A stretch of DNA of 64,000 nucleotides from Paenibacillus etheri (GTDB taxonomy: Bacteria > Bacillota > Bacilli > Paenibacillales > Paenibacillaceae): the NCBI RefSeq assembly GCF_001012825.1, contig NZ_LCZJ02000018.1, forward strand, positions 762,531 through 826,530, given 5' to 3'. The translations under genes were made by a program, and so were the position numbers. Of this stretch, positions 1 to 9,200 are shown in pieces. The notes under the pieces were generated by a model. The model worked only from the letters and a program-made list of their open reading frames with translations, was not told the DNA's origin and made no database searches. Position 1 is the first letter of the stretch. The number at the start of each line of letters is the position of its first letter.

Positions 1-203
1 AGAAATTTGGTGAAGAAGCGAAAGTAGCGATCCGCAACATTCGCCGTGATGCTAACGATGATATTAAGAAGATGGAGAAAAACGGTATCTCGGAAGATGA
101 GTCCCGTGGCCATCAGGAAGACATTCAAAAGACAACGGATAAGTTCATAGCCGAGGTTGACAAAGTGCTTGTATCCAAAGAAAAAGAGATTATGGAAGTA
201 TAA
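1..203 (+). CDS. frr: Ribosome recycling factor, 3' end only
   Basis: This is the carboxy-terminal 66 codons of ribosome recycling factor, read in the frame beginning at base 3 and ending in TAA at 201-203; the amino end lies outside the window. RRF works with EF-G to split post-termination ribosomes in the cytoplasm. The visible part contains the family's helical segment, with [12 protein letters not shown] and a lysine/glutamate-rich end (EKEIMEV). Its position directly before uppS matches the usual Bacillota order pyrH-frr-uppS. Identification is by family recognition and synteny. Confidence 0.93.
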   Translation, partial: KFGEEAKVAIRNIRRDANDDIKKMEKNGISEDESRGHQEDIQKTTDKFIAEVDKVLVSKEKEIMEV

Positions 204-213
204 AGATATTCTA

Positions 214-252
214 GAGACTTAAGGCCCCTCCGTTAATGGTGGGGTTTGTCTC
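214..252 (+). terminator. Terminator-like hairpin after frr
   Basis: CCCCTCC at 225-231 pairs with GGTGGGG at 238-244 with one mismatch, and the flanking GAGAC and GTCTC can close the base of the stem. A TTTCT tail follows. It could end frr transcripts or attenuate read-through into uppS. The T-tract is short, so strength is uncertain. Confidence 0.45.
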
Positions 253-281
253 TTTCTGATAAGAGCTTGGAGGAAACGGAA

Positions 282-1049
282 ATGATCAAACGGGTTCAAG
301 CGTGGCTGAGCCGTAAAGACAGGCAACAGCCAGTCGAGATTTCACCGGATAACATTCCCCGGCACGTGGCTGTTATTATGGACGGCAATGGGCGTTGGGC
401 TAAGCGACGCGGGTTGCCGCGCGTTGTGGGCCATCAGAATGGCATGAAGGCTGTTAAACGTGCTACAATCGCAGCAGACGAACTGGGTGTTGAGTTTTTG
501 ACGATGTATGCGTTCTCGACAGAAAATTGGAAACGACCAAAGGAAGAAGTCGATTATCTGATGCGCTTGCCAGTGGAGTTTCTAGCCATTGAGCTTGATG
601 AGCTGATTGAGAAGAATGTTCAAGTCCGTATGATGGGTGATACTGATGCATTGCCTTCATATACACGTAAGGCTATGGAAGAAGCGGTTTCCCGGACACA
701 GGGCAATACCGGACTTATATTGAATTTTGCTCTTAATTATGGGGGACGCAAAGAAATTGAGGACTGCATGCGCAGCATTGGTAAGGACATTCAATCAGGG
801 GCTTTGTCACCGGAAGATATCACGACTGATCTAATCGATAGCCGAATGTTATCTGGTGGGTTACCAGATCCGGATTTGCTTATACGTACAAGCGGAGAAA
901 TGCGACTTAGCAATTTCATGCTATGGCAGCTGGCTTATAGTGAGCTGTGGTTTACTGATGTGTATTGGCCTGAGTTTGATAAGGAACATTTGCATCAGGC
1001 AGTTGCTGAATATCAACGCCGTACACGCCGTTATGGTGGACTGAAGTAG
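282..1049 (+). CDS. uppS: Undecaprenyl diphosphate synthase (cis-prenyltransferase)
   Basis: The 255-residue protein condenses farnesyl-PP with isopentenyl-PP to make C55 undecaprenyl-PP, the lipid carrier for peptidoglycan and teichoic acid precursors. The catalytic Asp lies in HVAVIMDGNGRWAKRRG (Asp about residue 34). The family carboxy motif RTSGEMRLSNFMLWQ followed by Y-S-E-L is intact, and the length is normal. The frame is open from a TTG at 246, but the ATG at 282 sits 8 bases after GGAGG and gives the standard amino end. cdsA follows 21 bases later, so the two are probably co-transcribed. Confidence 0.96.
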   Translation: MIKRVQAWLSRKDRQQPVEISPDNIPRHVAVIMDGNGRWAKRRGLPRVVGHQNGMKAVKRATIAADELGVEFLTMYAFSTENWKRPKEEVDYLMRLPVEFLAIELDELIEKNVQVRMMGDTDALPSYTRKAMEEAVSRTQGNTGLILNFALNYGGRKEIEDCMRSIGKDIQSGALSPEDITTDLIDSRMLSGGLPDPDLLIRTSGEMRLSNFMLWQLAYSELWFTDVYWPEFDKEHLHQAVAEYQRRTRRYGGLK

Positions 1050-1070
1050 CTTGATAGGAGATGGAAACCT

Positions 1071-1874
1071 TTGAAGCAGCGATTGATTACCGGGATTGTT
1101 GCCGGAGCACTATTTTTAGGCTTATGCGTGTTGGGAAACTGGCCATATCAGTTGTTACTTACTGCCATGGCTTTTATCGGATTTTATGAATTTGTGAAAA
1201 TGATAGGGATACCTGCGCTTTCCTGTTCTACCGTTCTTGGTTATGCAGCCATTCTAAGTTTCATGATCCCTTGGAATTTGTTTGGGATCTCTGCACCCTT
1301 ATCGTGGGAACAAGGAATTTGGATTCTGCTGCTGTTGTTCCTTTTAGTTACAGTTTTTACTAAAAATAAATTAGATATTCGAGTAACAGCCTTGCTGTTT
1401 ACTGGTATAGTATACATTGGTATGGGTTTTTCTTATATGGCCATGGCTCGTGCATCGGATGACGGACATGGTTTGTTCTGGACCTTTTTACTCCTCTTCT
1501 GCATTTGGGGTAGTGATGCCGGGGCTTACTTTGTTGGAAAAAGCATGGGTAAGAACAAACTTTGGCCTGCCATTAGTCCTAACAAAACGGTGGAAGGTGC
1601 AGTAGGTGGAGTACTGATCTCGATGCTGATCGCGATTGTGTTTGCAATTTTAGCTCCTGAACATCTAGCGATAGGACGAGCACTCCTTATAGGGCTTTCT
1701 TGTGCGGTATTGGGTCAGCTTGGTGATCTTGTGCAATCTGCCTATAAACGTGCGTATGGTATCAAAGATTCAGGTACACTTCTGCCAGGACACGGTGGTA
1801 TTCTTGATCGATGTGACAGTTGGATTATTGTGTTTCCGTTCGTACATATCACAATGCTAATGCCTTACTATTAA
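1071..1874 (+). CDS. cdsA: Phosphatidate cytidylyltransferase (CDP-diacylglycerol synthase)
   Basis: The 267-residue integral membrane enzyme makes CDP-diacylglycerol from phosphatidate and CTP, the branch point for phosphatidylglycerol and phosphatidylethanolamine. About eight hydrophobic segments span the chain. The family signature lies at roughly residues 222-249, with SAYKRAYGIKDSG followed by PGHGGILDRCDS. The start is TTG, about ten bases after TAGGAG. It lies between uppS and dxr with short gaps, so it belongs to the same transcription unit. Its product feeds PgsA, encoded at 43644 in this window. Confidence 0.95.
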   Translation: MKQRLITGIVAGALFLGLCVLGNWPYQLLLTAMAFIGFYEFVKMIGIPALSCSTVLGYAAILSFMIPWNLFGISAPLSWEQGIWILLLLFLLVTVFTKNKLDIRVTALLFTGIVYIGMGFSYMAMARASDDGHGLFWTFLLLFCIWGSDAGAYFVGKSMGKNKLWPAISPNKTVEGAVGGVLISMLIAIVFAILAPEHLAIGRALLIGLSCAVLGQLGDLVQSAYKRAYGIKDSGTLLPGHGGILDRCDSWIIVFPFVHITMLMPYY

Positions 1875-1895
1875 CGGAAAGGAGAGGGTATAACT

Positions 1896-3035
1896 ATGAA
1901 AAAAATAAGTGTTCTTGGTTCCACAGGTTCGATCGGCACTCAGACTCTAGATGTCATCGCTATGCACCCAGACTCTTTTCAGGTAGATGGCTTGGCAGCT
2001 GGAACAAACACAGCCTTATTGCTGGAACAAGTTCGGCGGTTTAATCCACGTCGTGTTTCAGTTGCGACGAAGGAACTTGCTGATGAGATTAGATCCAGTT
2101 TGCCTTCGGGCATACAGTTATACAGCGGGAATGAAGGTCTTGTTGAGGTAGCAGCGGGTGGAGATGCCGAAATAGTCGTAACGGCTGTTATGGGTAGTGT
2201 AGGTCTCCAATCCACGTTAGCTGCTATTGAAGCAGGCAAACATATTGGACTAGCCAATAAAGAGACTTTGGTAACGGCAGGACACCTCGTCACTGAACTA
2301 GCTAATCGTAAAGGTGTTAAGTTGTTTCCAATTGATAGCGAGCATTCTGCTATTTTTCAGTGCTTAAATGGTGAGAATCTTGCTGATATAGCATGTATCA
2401 CTTTAACAGCTTCTGGGGGATCTTTCCGGGATTTCACTCGTGATCAACTCAAAAATGTAACGGTAGAAGATGCACTTCGTCATCCGAATTGGAGCATGGG
2501 CGCGAAAATCACGATTGATTCTGCTACAATGGTGAATAAAGGGCTTGAAGTGATTGAAGCGCATTGGCTATTCGGTCTACCTTATGAGCAAGTAAATGTA
2601 CTTTTGCATCCAGAGAGTATCATCCACTCTTATGTGGAGTTCCGCGATAGCAGCATTATTGCTCAGCTTGGAAATCCCGATATGCGTGTCCCGATTCAGT
2701 ATGCGCTCACGTATCCCGATCGATGGGAGTCACCGGCACAGCGTTTATCGTTAGCTGAAATTGGGCGTTTGACATTCCGGGAAATGGACTATGAACGGTT
2801 CCCAGCACTTAAGCTAGCCATGGATTGTGGCAAAGCTGGCGGGACAGCTACTACTGCTTTTAATGCTGCAAATGAAATTGCTGTTGCTCGTTTCTTGCGT
2901 CATGAGATCCCATTCCTGCGTATTGAGGAGATCATCGCTGAAGTGCTACATCGTCATATTAACGAGGACAATCCAAATTTGGAACAAATTGAATCCTGTG
3001 ATAAACGTGTTCGTGAACTGGCGGCAACGCTGTAG
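1896..3035 (+). CDS. dxr: 1-deoxy-D-xylulose 5-phosphate reductoisomerase
   Basis: The 379-residue NADPH enzyme converts DXP to methylerythritol phosphate, the committed step of the MEP isoprenoid pathway that supplies substrate for UppS encoded just upstream. The NADPH-binding loop GSTGSIG is at residues 8-14. The metal site motif DSEHSAIFQ, the TASGG loop and the HPNWSMG flexible loop with ATMVNKGLE are all intact. The ATG start follows a strong GGAAAGGAGAGGG ribosome site. A gap of about 155 bases separates it from rseP. Confidence 0.97.
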   Translation: MKKISVLGSTGSIGTQTLDVIAMHPDSFQVDGLAAGTNTALLLEQVRRFNPRRVSVATKELADEIRSSLPSGIQLYSGNEGLVEVAAGGDAEIVVTAVMGSVGLQSTLAAIEAGKHIGLANKETLVTAGHLVTELANRKGVKLFPIDSEHSAIFQCLNGENLADIACITLTASGGSFRDFTRDQLKNVTVEDALRHPNWSMGAKITIDSATMVNKGLEVIEAHWLFGLPYEQVNVLLHPESIIHSYVEFRDSSIIAQLGNPDMRVPIQYALTYPDRWESPAQRLSLAEIGRLTFREMDYERFPALKLAMDCGKAGGTATTAFNAANEIAVARFLRHEIPFLRIEEIIAEVLHRHINEDNPNLEQIESCDKRVRELAATL

Positions 3036-3191
3036 AACGTAGAAAGAGCTGAAGGCGATTTTGTTTGGCTGGAAATACTTACTTTGCCCTAAAAATAGGT
3101 TGGGACAGTTGATTCTCTTGTGCCTGATCGGAGAATAATGATAAATTAAGAGGACATACTTCGGTCTTACACCTAAAGGGGGATGATACGT

Positions 3192-4466
3192 TTGGAAATG
3201 GTTCAAGTCGTTTTATTAACGGTGCTCATGTTTTTTGTCCTGGTGACTGTACATGAATGGGGTCACTATTATTTTGCCAAACGCGCCGGTATTCTCGTGA
3301 GGGAATTTGCTATCGGTTTCGGTCCGAAACTGTTTTCTTATAAATGGAATGAGACACAGTTCACTCTGCGTTTACTGCCTTTTGGCGGTTATGCCCGGAT
3401 GGCTGGTGAAGATCCAGAGATTATTGAAATAGGCTCAGGACAGACCATTGCGGTAAGACTCGGTCAGGATAATAAAGTAAAAAATATTTATCTGGACGCA
3501 TTGGATACACGTAAAAATGTTATCCGTGGTGAGGCTTTGCACACCGATCTCGAAAATGATCTGCAAATCCGCTTGGATGTGGATGGCGAAGTTACTACTT
3601 ATGACGTTCATCCGCAAGCGATGATGATTAAAGGAACACAACAGACTCAAATTGCACCTAAAGATCGTCAATTCGGCAGCAAGACCGTGGGTCAGCGTGC
3701 ATTGGCTATTGTTGCGGGTCCTGTGATGAACTTCCTGTTAGCCTTTGTTCTGTTTGCTATCCATTTACAAATGGTTGGTATTCCGGTGGAGAATCCTACT
3801 TATGTTAAGATTGGTGATATCTCTGAAGGAATGCCGGCGCAAGAGGCGGGGTTGCAGAAGGGTGACATCATTGTCTCCATAAACGGTGAGAAGATTGGTG
3901 CCGATTATCAAAAAATGATTAACTTGACCTCCGAGTCCAAGGGAAAAGAAATGAAATGGACGCTACAACGCGGCGATGAGACACTTAACGTGACACTCAT
4001 TCCTCGTATCATGGAAGGACAAGAAGGCGGTAAAATAGGGATCACACCTGAGCTACCTACACGCAAAGCGGGTATTGGCGAGACGTTGACAGGTTCCGGT
4101 AAAGCTATGGTCGGTACGACAGAAATTATTTTTCTTGGCTTTAAGCAGTTAATTAATAAATTCAATATGGATGATATTGGAGGTCCGGTTCGTACGTTTG
4201 AGGTGACCGGTCAGATTGCCCAACAAGGCATAGCATATCTTACAAAATGGGCCGCTATTCTGAGTCTGTATCTGGGGATTTTTAACTTGCTACCTATTCC
4301 AGCACTCGATGGAAGCCGCTTGGCGTTCCTTGGCGTGGAAGCGTTACGTGGTAAACCTGTAGATCCGAGTCGTGAAGGTATGGTTCACTTTGTTGGATTT
4401 GCACTGTTATTTTTATTAATGATTGCTGTTACGTATAATGATATTTTACGTTTGATCAGCGGCTAA
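3192..4466 (+). CDS. rseP: Site-2 intramembrane zinc metalloprotease (RseP/RasP)
   Basis: The 424-residue membrane protease cleaves transmembrane substrates, classically anti-sigma factors and remnant signal peptides. The zinc motif HEWGH is at residues 21-25 in the first membrane segment. A PDZ domain lies in the middle (KIGDISEGMPAQEAGL, then QKGDIIVSING). The second active-site motif NLLPIPALDGSRL lies near residue 371 in a later membrane segment. The frame is open from ATG 3183, but that codon touches the ribosome site AAAGGGGG (3175-3182). The TTG at 3192 has a 9-base spacing and is preferred. Confidence 0.93.
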   Translation: MEMVQVVLLTVLMFFVLVTVHEWGHYYFAKRAGILVREFAIGFGPKLFSYKWNETQFTLRLLPFGGYARMAGEDPEIIEIGSGQTIAVRLGQDNKVKNIYLDALDTRKNVIRGEALHTDLENDLQIRLDVDGEVTTYDVHPQAMMIKGTQQTQIAPKDRQFGSKTVGQRALAIVAGPVMNFLLAFVLFAIHLQMVGIPVENPTYVKIGDISEGMPAQEAGLQKGDIIVSINGEKIGADYQKMINLTSESKGKEMKWTLQRGDETLNVTLIPRIMEGQEGGKIGITPELPTRKAGIGETLTGSGKAMVGTTEIIFLGFKQLINKFNMDDIGGPVRTFEVTGQIAQQGIAYLTKWAAILSLYLGIFNLLPIPALDGSRLAFLGVEALRGKPVDPSREGMVHFVGFALLFLLMIAVTYNDILRLISG

Positions 4467-4491
4467 TTTTCTTCGGGAGGCATTCCATTAC

Positions 4492-5940
4492 ATGGCAAAA
4501 GATAAGCAATTCGTTACGGAAATCACGCCGCAAAGCGAGGATTTCTCACGCTGGTATATTGATGTTATTAAAAAAGGAGATTTGATGGATTACTCTCCTG
4601 TTCGTGGCTGTATCGTATTTAAGCCAGAAGGCTATGAAATATGGGAGCATATTCAGGAGGAAATGAACCGTCGCCTCAAGGAAACTGGGCATCGTAATGC
4701 TTATTTTCCAGTGTTCATTCCAGAGAGCTTCTTTCAAAAGGAAAAGGATCATATTGAAGGCTTTAATCCTGAGCTTCCGTGGGTAACGGAGGCAGGTGGT
4801 GACGTGCTTGAGGAACGTCTGGCAGTCCGTCCTACTTCTGAGACCATGTTCGGGCATATGTATTCCAAATGGATTCAGTCCTATCGTGACCTTCCTGTTC
4901 TTATCAATCAATGGGCGAACGTAGTTCGTTGGGAGAAGCGTACTTTACCATTTATCCGTACAACTGAGTTTCTTTGGCAAGAAGGGCATACTGCGCATGA
5001 GAATGAAGCCGAAGCTCGTGAAGAAACCATGAAGATGCTAGATAACTACCGTGATTTTGCCGAGACTTTCCTTGCCATTCCGGTGATCACTGGACAAAAG
5101 ACACCTTCCGAGCGTTTTGCTGGTGCTGTAGATACGTATTCTATTGAAGCGATGATGAAGGATGGACGTGCTGTTCAGGCTGCTACCTCACATTACTTGG
5201 GTACCAAGTTTGCAACAGCATTTGAGATCCAGTATTTGAGCCGCGACAATAATTTGGAATATGTGCATACCACCTCATGGGGATCCACTACACGCTTGAT
5301 TGGTTCGCTGATTATGGTGCATGGTGATGACCGTGGTCTTGTTCTGCCGCCTAAGGTAGCGCCTACTCAAGTGATTATGATTCCTATCGGACCACCTAAA
5401 ACTCGCGAAGCCGTGATTGGACGGACAGACGAGCTGTTCAAGGAGCTGAAGAACGCTGGCGTTCGTGTACGTGTGGATGACCGTTCGGATGTAACACCAG
5501 GTTGGAAGTTCAATGAATATGAAATGCGCGGTGTACCCGTGCGCTTGGAACTTGGACCACGCGACATGGAGAATGGCGTCTGCGTGATCGTCTCACGTGT
5601 CACAGGTGAGAAGAAAGTTATTCAGCAAGAGAACCTCGTTGAAGAGGTTCAAGCAATGCTCGAGCAGGTTCATAATGAAATGTTCGAACGTGCCCTGAAA
5701 TTCCGCGAGGATCATTTCTATTCTGTAGATTCCTTAGAAGAAATGAAAGCTTCGATGGAAGAAAAACGCGGCTTTGCACTAGCTGGCTGGTGTGGTTCCG
5801 AAGAATGCGAGTCCAAAGTTAAGGAAGAGACAGGTGCGGGTAGCCGCAACATTCCTTTCGATCCGGCGGAGAAGAAACAAGTCTGCATTTGCTGTGGTAA
5901 ACCAGCTCAGCACACTGTGGTTTTTGCAAAGGCATATTAA
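4492..5940 (+). CDS. proS: Prolyl-tRNA synthetase, short eukaryote/archaeal type
   Basis: The 482-residue class II enzyme charges tRNA-Pro. It begins with AKDKQFVTEITPQSEDFSRW, has the class II motifs RPTSE and RWEKRTLPFIRTTEF, and ends with a cysteine-bearing zinc-like domain (CGSEECESK, then CICCGK). This is the eukaryote/archaeal architecture, which lacks the inserted editing domain of the roughly 565-residue bacterial form usual at this locus in Bacillus. The ATG follows GGGAGG. It sits in the canonical rseP-proS-polC slot, which suggests replacement of the bacterial-type gene in place. Confidence 0.95.
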   Translation: MAKDKQFVTEITPQSEDFSRWYIDVIKKGDLMDYSPVRGCIVFKPEGYEIWEHIQEEMNRRLKETGHRNAYFPVFIPESFFQKEKDHIEGFNPELPWVTEAGGDVLEERLAVRPTSETMFGHMYSKWIQSYRDLPVLINQWANVVRWEKRTLPFIRTTEFLWQEGHTAHENEAEAREETMKMLDNYRDFAETFLAIPVITGQKTPSERFAGAVDTYSIEAMMKDGRAVQAATSHYLGTKFATAFEIQYLSRDNNLEYVHTTSWGSTTRLIGSLIMVHGDDRGLVLPPKVAPTQVIMIPIGPPKTREAVIGRTDELFKELKNAGVRVRVDDRSDVTPGWKFNEYEMRGVPVRLELGPRDMENGVCVIVSRVTGEKKVIQQENLVEEVQAMLEQVHNEMFERALKFREDHFYSVDSLEEMKASMEEKRGFALAGWCGSEECESKVKEETGAGSRNIPFDPAEKKQVCICCGKPAQHTVVFAKAY

Positions 5941-5980
5941 TCTTTTGGCACCGATCAACAGTTTTGTAGTATTTTAATCT

Positions 5981-6046
5981 AGCTTCTGGAGAGAGGAGTC
6001 AGCGGGCCGAAACAACCCAATGCTTTTTGAATCCAGAAGCTTTTTA
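5981..6046 (+). terminator. Terminator with long loop after proS
   Basis: AGCTTCTGGA at 5981-5990 pairs perfectly with TCCAGAAGCT at 6032-6041, followed by a T-run. The loop is about 41 bases, unusually long for a simple terminator, and is purine-rich near its 5' side. It probably ends the proS transcript and could have a second role. Confidence 0.6.
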
Positions 6047-6050
6047 AAAT

Positions 6051-6140
6051 ATAAGGATTTATAGGCTTACGCTATAAAATATCCCTTCTATTTCTCGCAT
6101 AAACGCGTACTGTCCTTATAGGGACGCCGAAGGTGTTTTT
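6051..6140 (+). repeat. Two-hairpin intergenic repeat, copy A
   Basis: This intergenic segment aligns over its whole length with 19666-19754. It has a first hairpin (TTATAG, loop GCTTACG, CTATAA) and then the shared block TTCTCGCATAAACGC. A second hairpin (TGTCC, TTATA, GGGACG) and CCGAAGGTGTTTTT close it. It lies between proS and polC in the same orientation. See the finding on this repeat family. Confidence 0.75.
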
Positions 6141-6215
6141 GCTGCTTATCATATTGTACTTTCACTGAATATCATTGGATGTGTTTTATGGCGTTAACAA
6201 AGGTGGGAGGAAAGC

Positions 6216-9200
6216 ATGGAACAAAACCAGGAGAGAAGAAAAAGATTCGAGCTCTTGATGAAGCAAGGTGAAATTCCACCTGCAATCATGGATCCCTACT
6301 TTTTAGATGGATATATAGAACGTGTAGAGATCAGCCGCGGTAACCGAGACTGGCAAATTGTCATTGCGAAAGAAAGTCTGGTTCCAGCGCAGGTATACCG
6401 GACATTTTGTCTTAGAATGCGTGAGAAGCTGCAACATATAGCCAAAGTAAGCTTCTTGTTCGTATATGATGAGAATGTCAGTAAAGCAGAGCTAATCCAA
6501 GAATATTGGGGATTGTTTCTGGAGTGGGTGACCCGCGAGATCCCATCGGTTAACGGCTGGCTGACACGCTCTAGCCAAGAGCTAAAAGATGACACTTTAA
6601 TGTTGACGATGAGTGACTCCACCTCTATGGAGCTGGCTCGAAAAAAGGGTATCGATGGGGCAATTATTAAATTTTATGATAAGTATTTCGGACTCTCTTT
6701 AAAAGTTAAAGTGCTAATGGCGGAGAACGAAAATAATAATGTTGAAGCATACGAGGAATTTCAGCAAAAGCTTCAGCAGGAACAACGAGAGATCGTTGAG
6801 CAGATGATGTCTGCAGTAGAAGCAGAAGAACCAGTTGATGATAGTGATCCGAATGAAGTGATCAAGCTTCAAGTGGGTTATGAGATCAAGGAACAGGCTG
6901 TGCCAATGCTTGAAATTCAAGATGAAGAGAAGAAAATTACAGTTCAGGGCACCATTTTTGGTCTGGATCGAAAAGAGCTTCGTAACGGAAATACCCTGTT
7001 CACCTTTACGCTCACTGACTTTACAGATTCTTTACAAATGAAGATGTTTGCTAAGACTAAAGATGATTTGAAGGTTATGGGTCAGCTTGCTAACGGTAAA
7101 TGGGTAAGAGCACGCGGAAAAGTAGAATATGACCGTTTTATGCAGATTCCTGAATTAGTAATGATCCCTTCGGACTTAACGGAAGTTAAGGCACCGCCTG
7201 CACGTAAAGATACGGCTCCTAAGAAACGAGTGGAGTTCCACCTGCACACTACGATGAGTACGATGGATGCGGTCACTCCGATCACTACCTATGTCAAAAC
7301 AGCTGCCCAGTGGGGTCATCCAGCGATTGCTATTTCTGATCATGGCGGAGTTCAAGCATTTCCTGATGCGAACCATGCCGCTCATAAGCATAAAATAAAA
7401 ATGATTTATGGTGTGGAAGCCAATGTTGTGAATGACGCTGTGAATATTGTCGAGAATGCTCAGCCTTTGGACTTAAAGACAGCTACCTATGTAGTGTTTG
7501 ATATAGAGACCACGGGGTTATCGATTACCCGCAATAATATTACGGAGCTAGCGGCCATTAAAATGTGCGAAGGCAAAGAAGTAGACAGTTATTCTACTTT
7601 TGTTAATCCGCATGAGAAGATCCCTTATCATATTCAGCAATTGACCAATATTACGGATGAAATGGTTAAGGATGCTCCTGATCTTGAGCCAGTGCTGCGT
7701 AAGTTTGTTGAATTTGTGGGTGACAGTATTCTTGTTGCTCATAACGCCAGATTTGATATGGGTTTTATTCAGGCCTCGTTACGTAAAATAGGTGAACCTG
7801 TGCTTCCAAATCCAACTCTTGATACGCTTGAGCTCGCACGGTTACTATATCCAACCATGAAGAATCACAGGCTGAACACATTAGCCGATAAATATAAAGT
7901 TCTTCTGGAAAGCCATCACCGTGCGATAGACGATACCATAGCACTCGGCGGGATTTTAACAGGATTGCTCGCGGATGCTGAAAAGATGAAGGGGATGACC
8001 CGCCTTGATCGACTGAACGATTATGTGGGTAATGATCTTTCGAATACTAGACCGTTTCACTGTAATATTTATGCACTTAATCAGGTGGGCAAAAAAAATC
8101 TCTATAAGCTCATTTCCATGTCTCATACGGAATATTTCAAACGTGTACCTTGTATTCCTAAATCCAAATTGGAAGAGCATAGAGATGGACTGCTCGTGAT
8201 TTCCGGTTGTGAACGTGGTGAGTTTTTTGAAGCAGTACTCAACAAAACGACTGAGGAAGCCATGGAGGTTGCTCATTTTTATGATGTGCTGGAGATTCAG
8301 CCATTGACCATGTACATGCATTTGGTGGACAAGGGCTTTGTAGCAGGTCCTGATGAGCTTCGCGATGTAGTCCGTAAGGTTTGCGAAATAGGGGAACAAT
8401 TAAATAAACCTGTTATAGCAACGGGGAATGTGCATTATCTTGAACCCCGGGACAAACTATATCGTGATATAACGATTAATGGGATCACAGGTTTTAGTCC
8501 GCTTAAAGACCAACGCAAACCGGATGCACACTTCCGTACAACAGATGAAATGCTGTCTGAATTCGAGTTTCTCGGTGCTGAAAAAGCGATGGAAGTCGTG
8601 GTTACAAATACGGTTGAGCTGGCGGAACGTTTTGAAGAGCTGGAGCTATTTCCAGATAAGCTATTTACACCAATTATTGACGGGGCGGATGAAGAAATTC
8701 GCGAGACCTGCTACAATACTGCCAAATCCATTTATGGTGAAGAACTGCCTGAGGTAGTGATTGCTCGTTTGGAGAAAGAGCTTGCACCGATTATTAAATA
8801 CGGGTTCTCTGCCAACTATTTGATTTCTGAACGTCTTGTTAAAAAATCAAATCAGGACGGATATCTCGTTGGTTCGCGGGGTTCCGTAGGTTCTTCTGTA
8901 GTAGCAACCTTTCTTGGGATTTCAGAAGTTAATCCTTTGCCTGCGCATTATATTTGCCTAAACCCCGAGTGTCGCCATAGTGAATGGTTCCTGGACGGTA
9001 GTGTGCGGAGCGGATTCGATTTACCAGACAAAGTCTGTCCGGATTGCGGTCAGAAGCTCAAAGGCGAAGGGCAGGATATTCCGTTTGAGACCTTCCTTGG
9101 ATTTAAGGGGGATAAAGTTCCCGATATCGACTTGAACTTCTCAGGGGAATATCAGCCGAATGCACATAATTTTACCAAAGAAATGTTTGGTGAGAAAAAT

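Noticed and set aside
7956-8399. A 147-residue minus-strand frame in polC.
   Set aside because: It is a shadow of the polC reading frame without ribosome site or recognisable domain.
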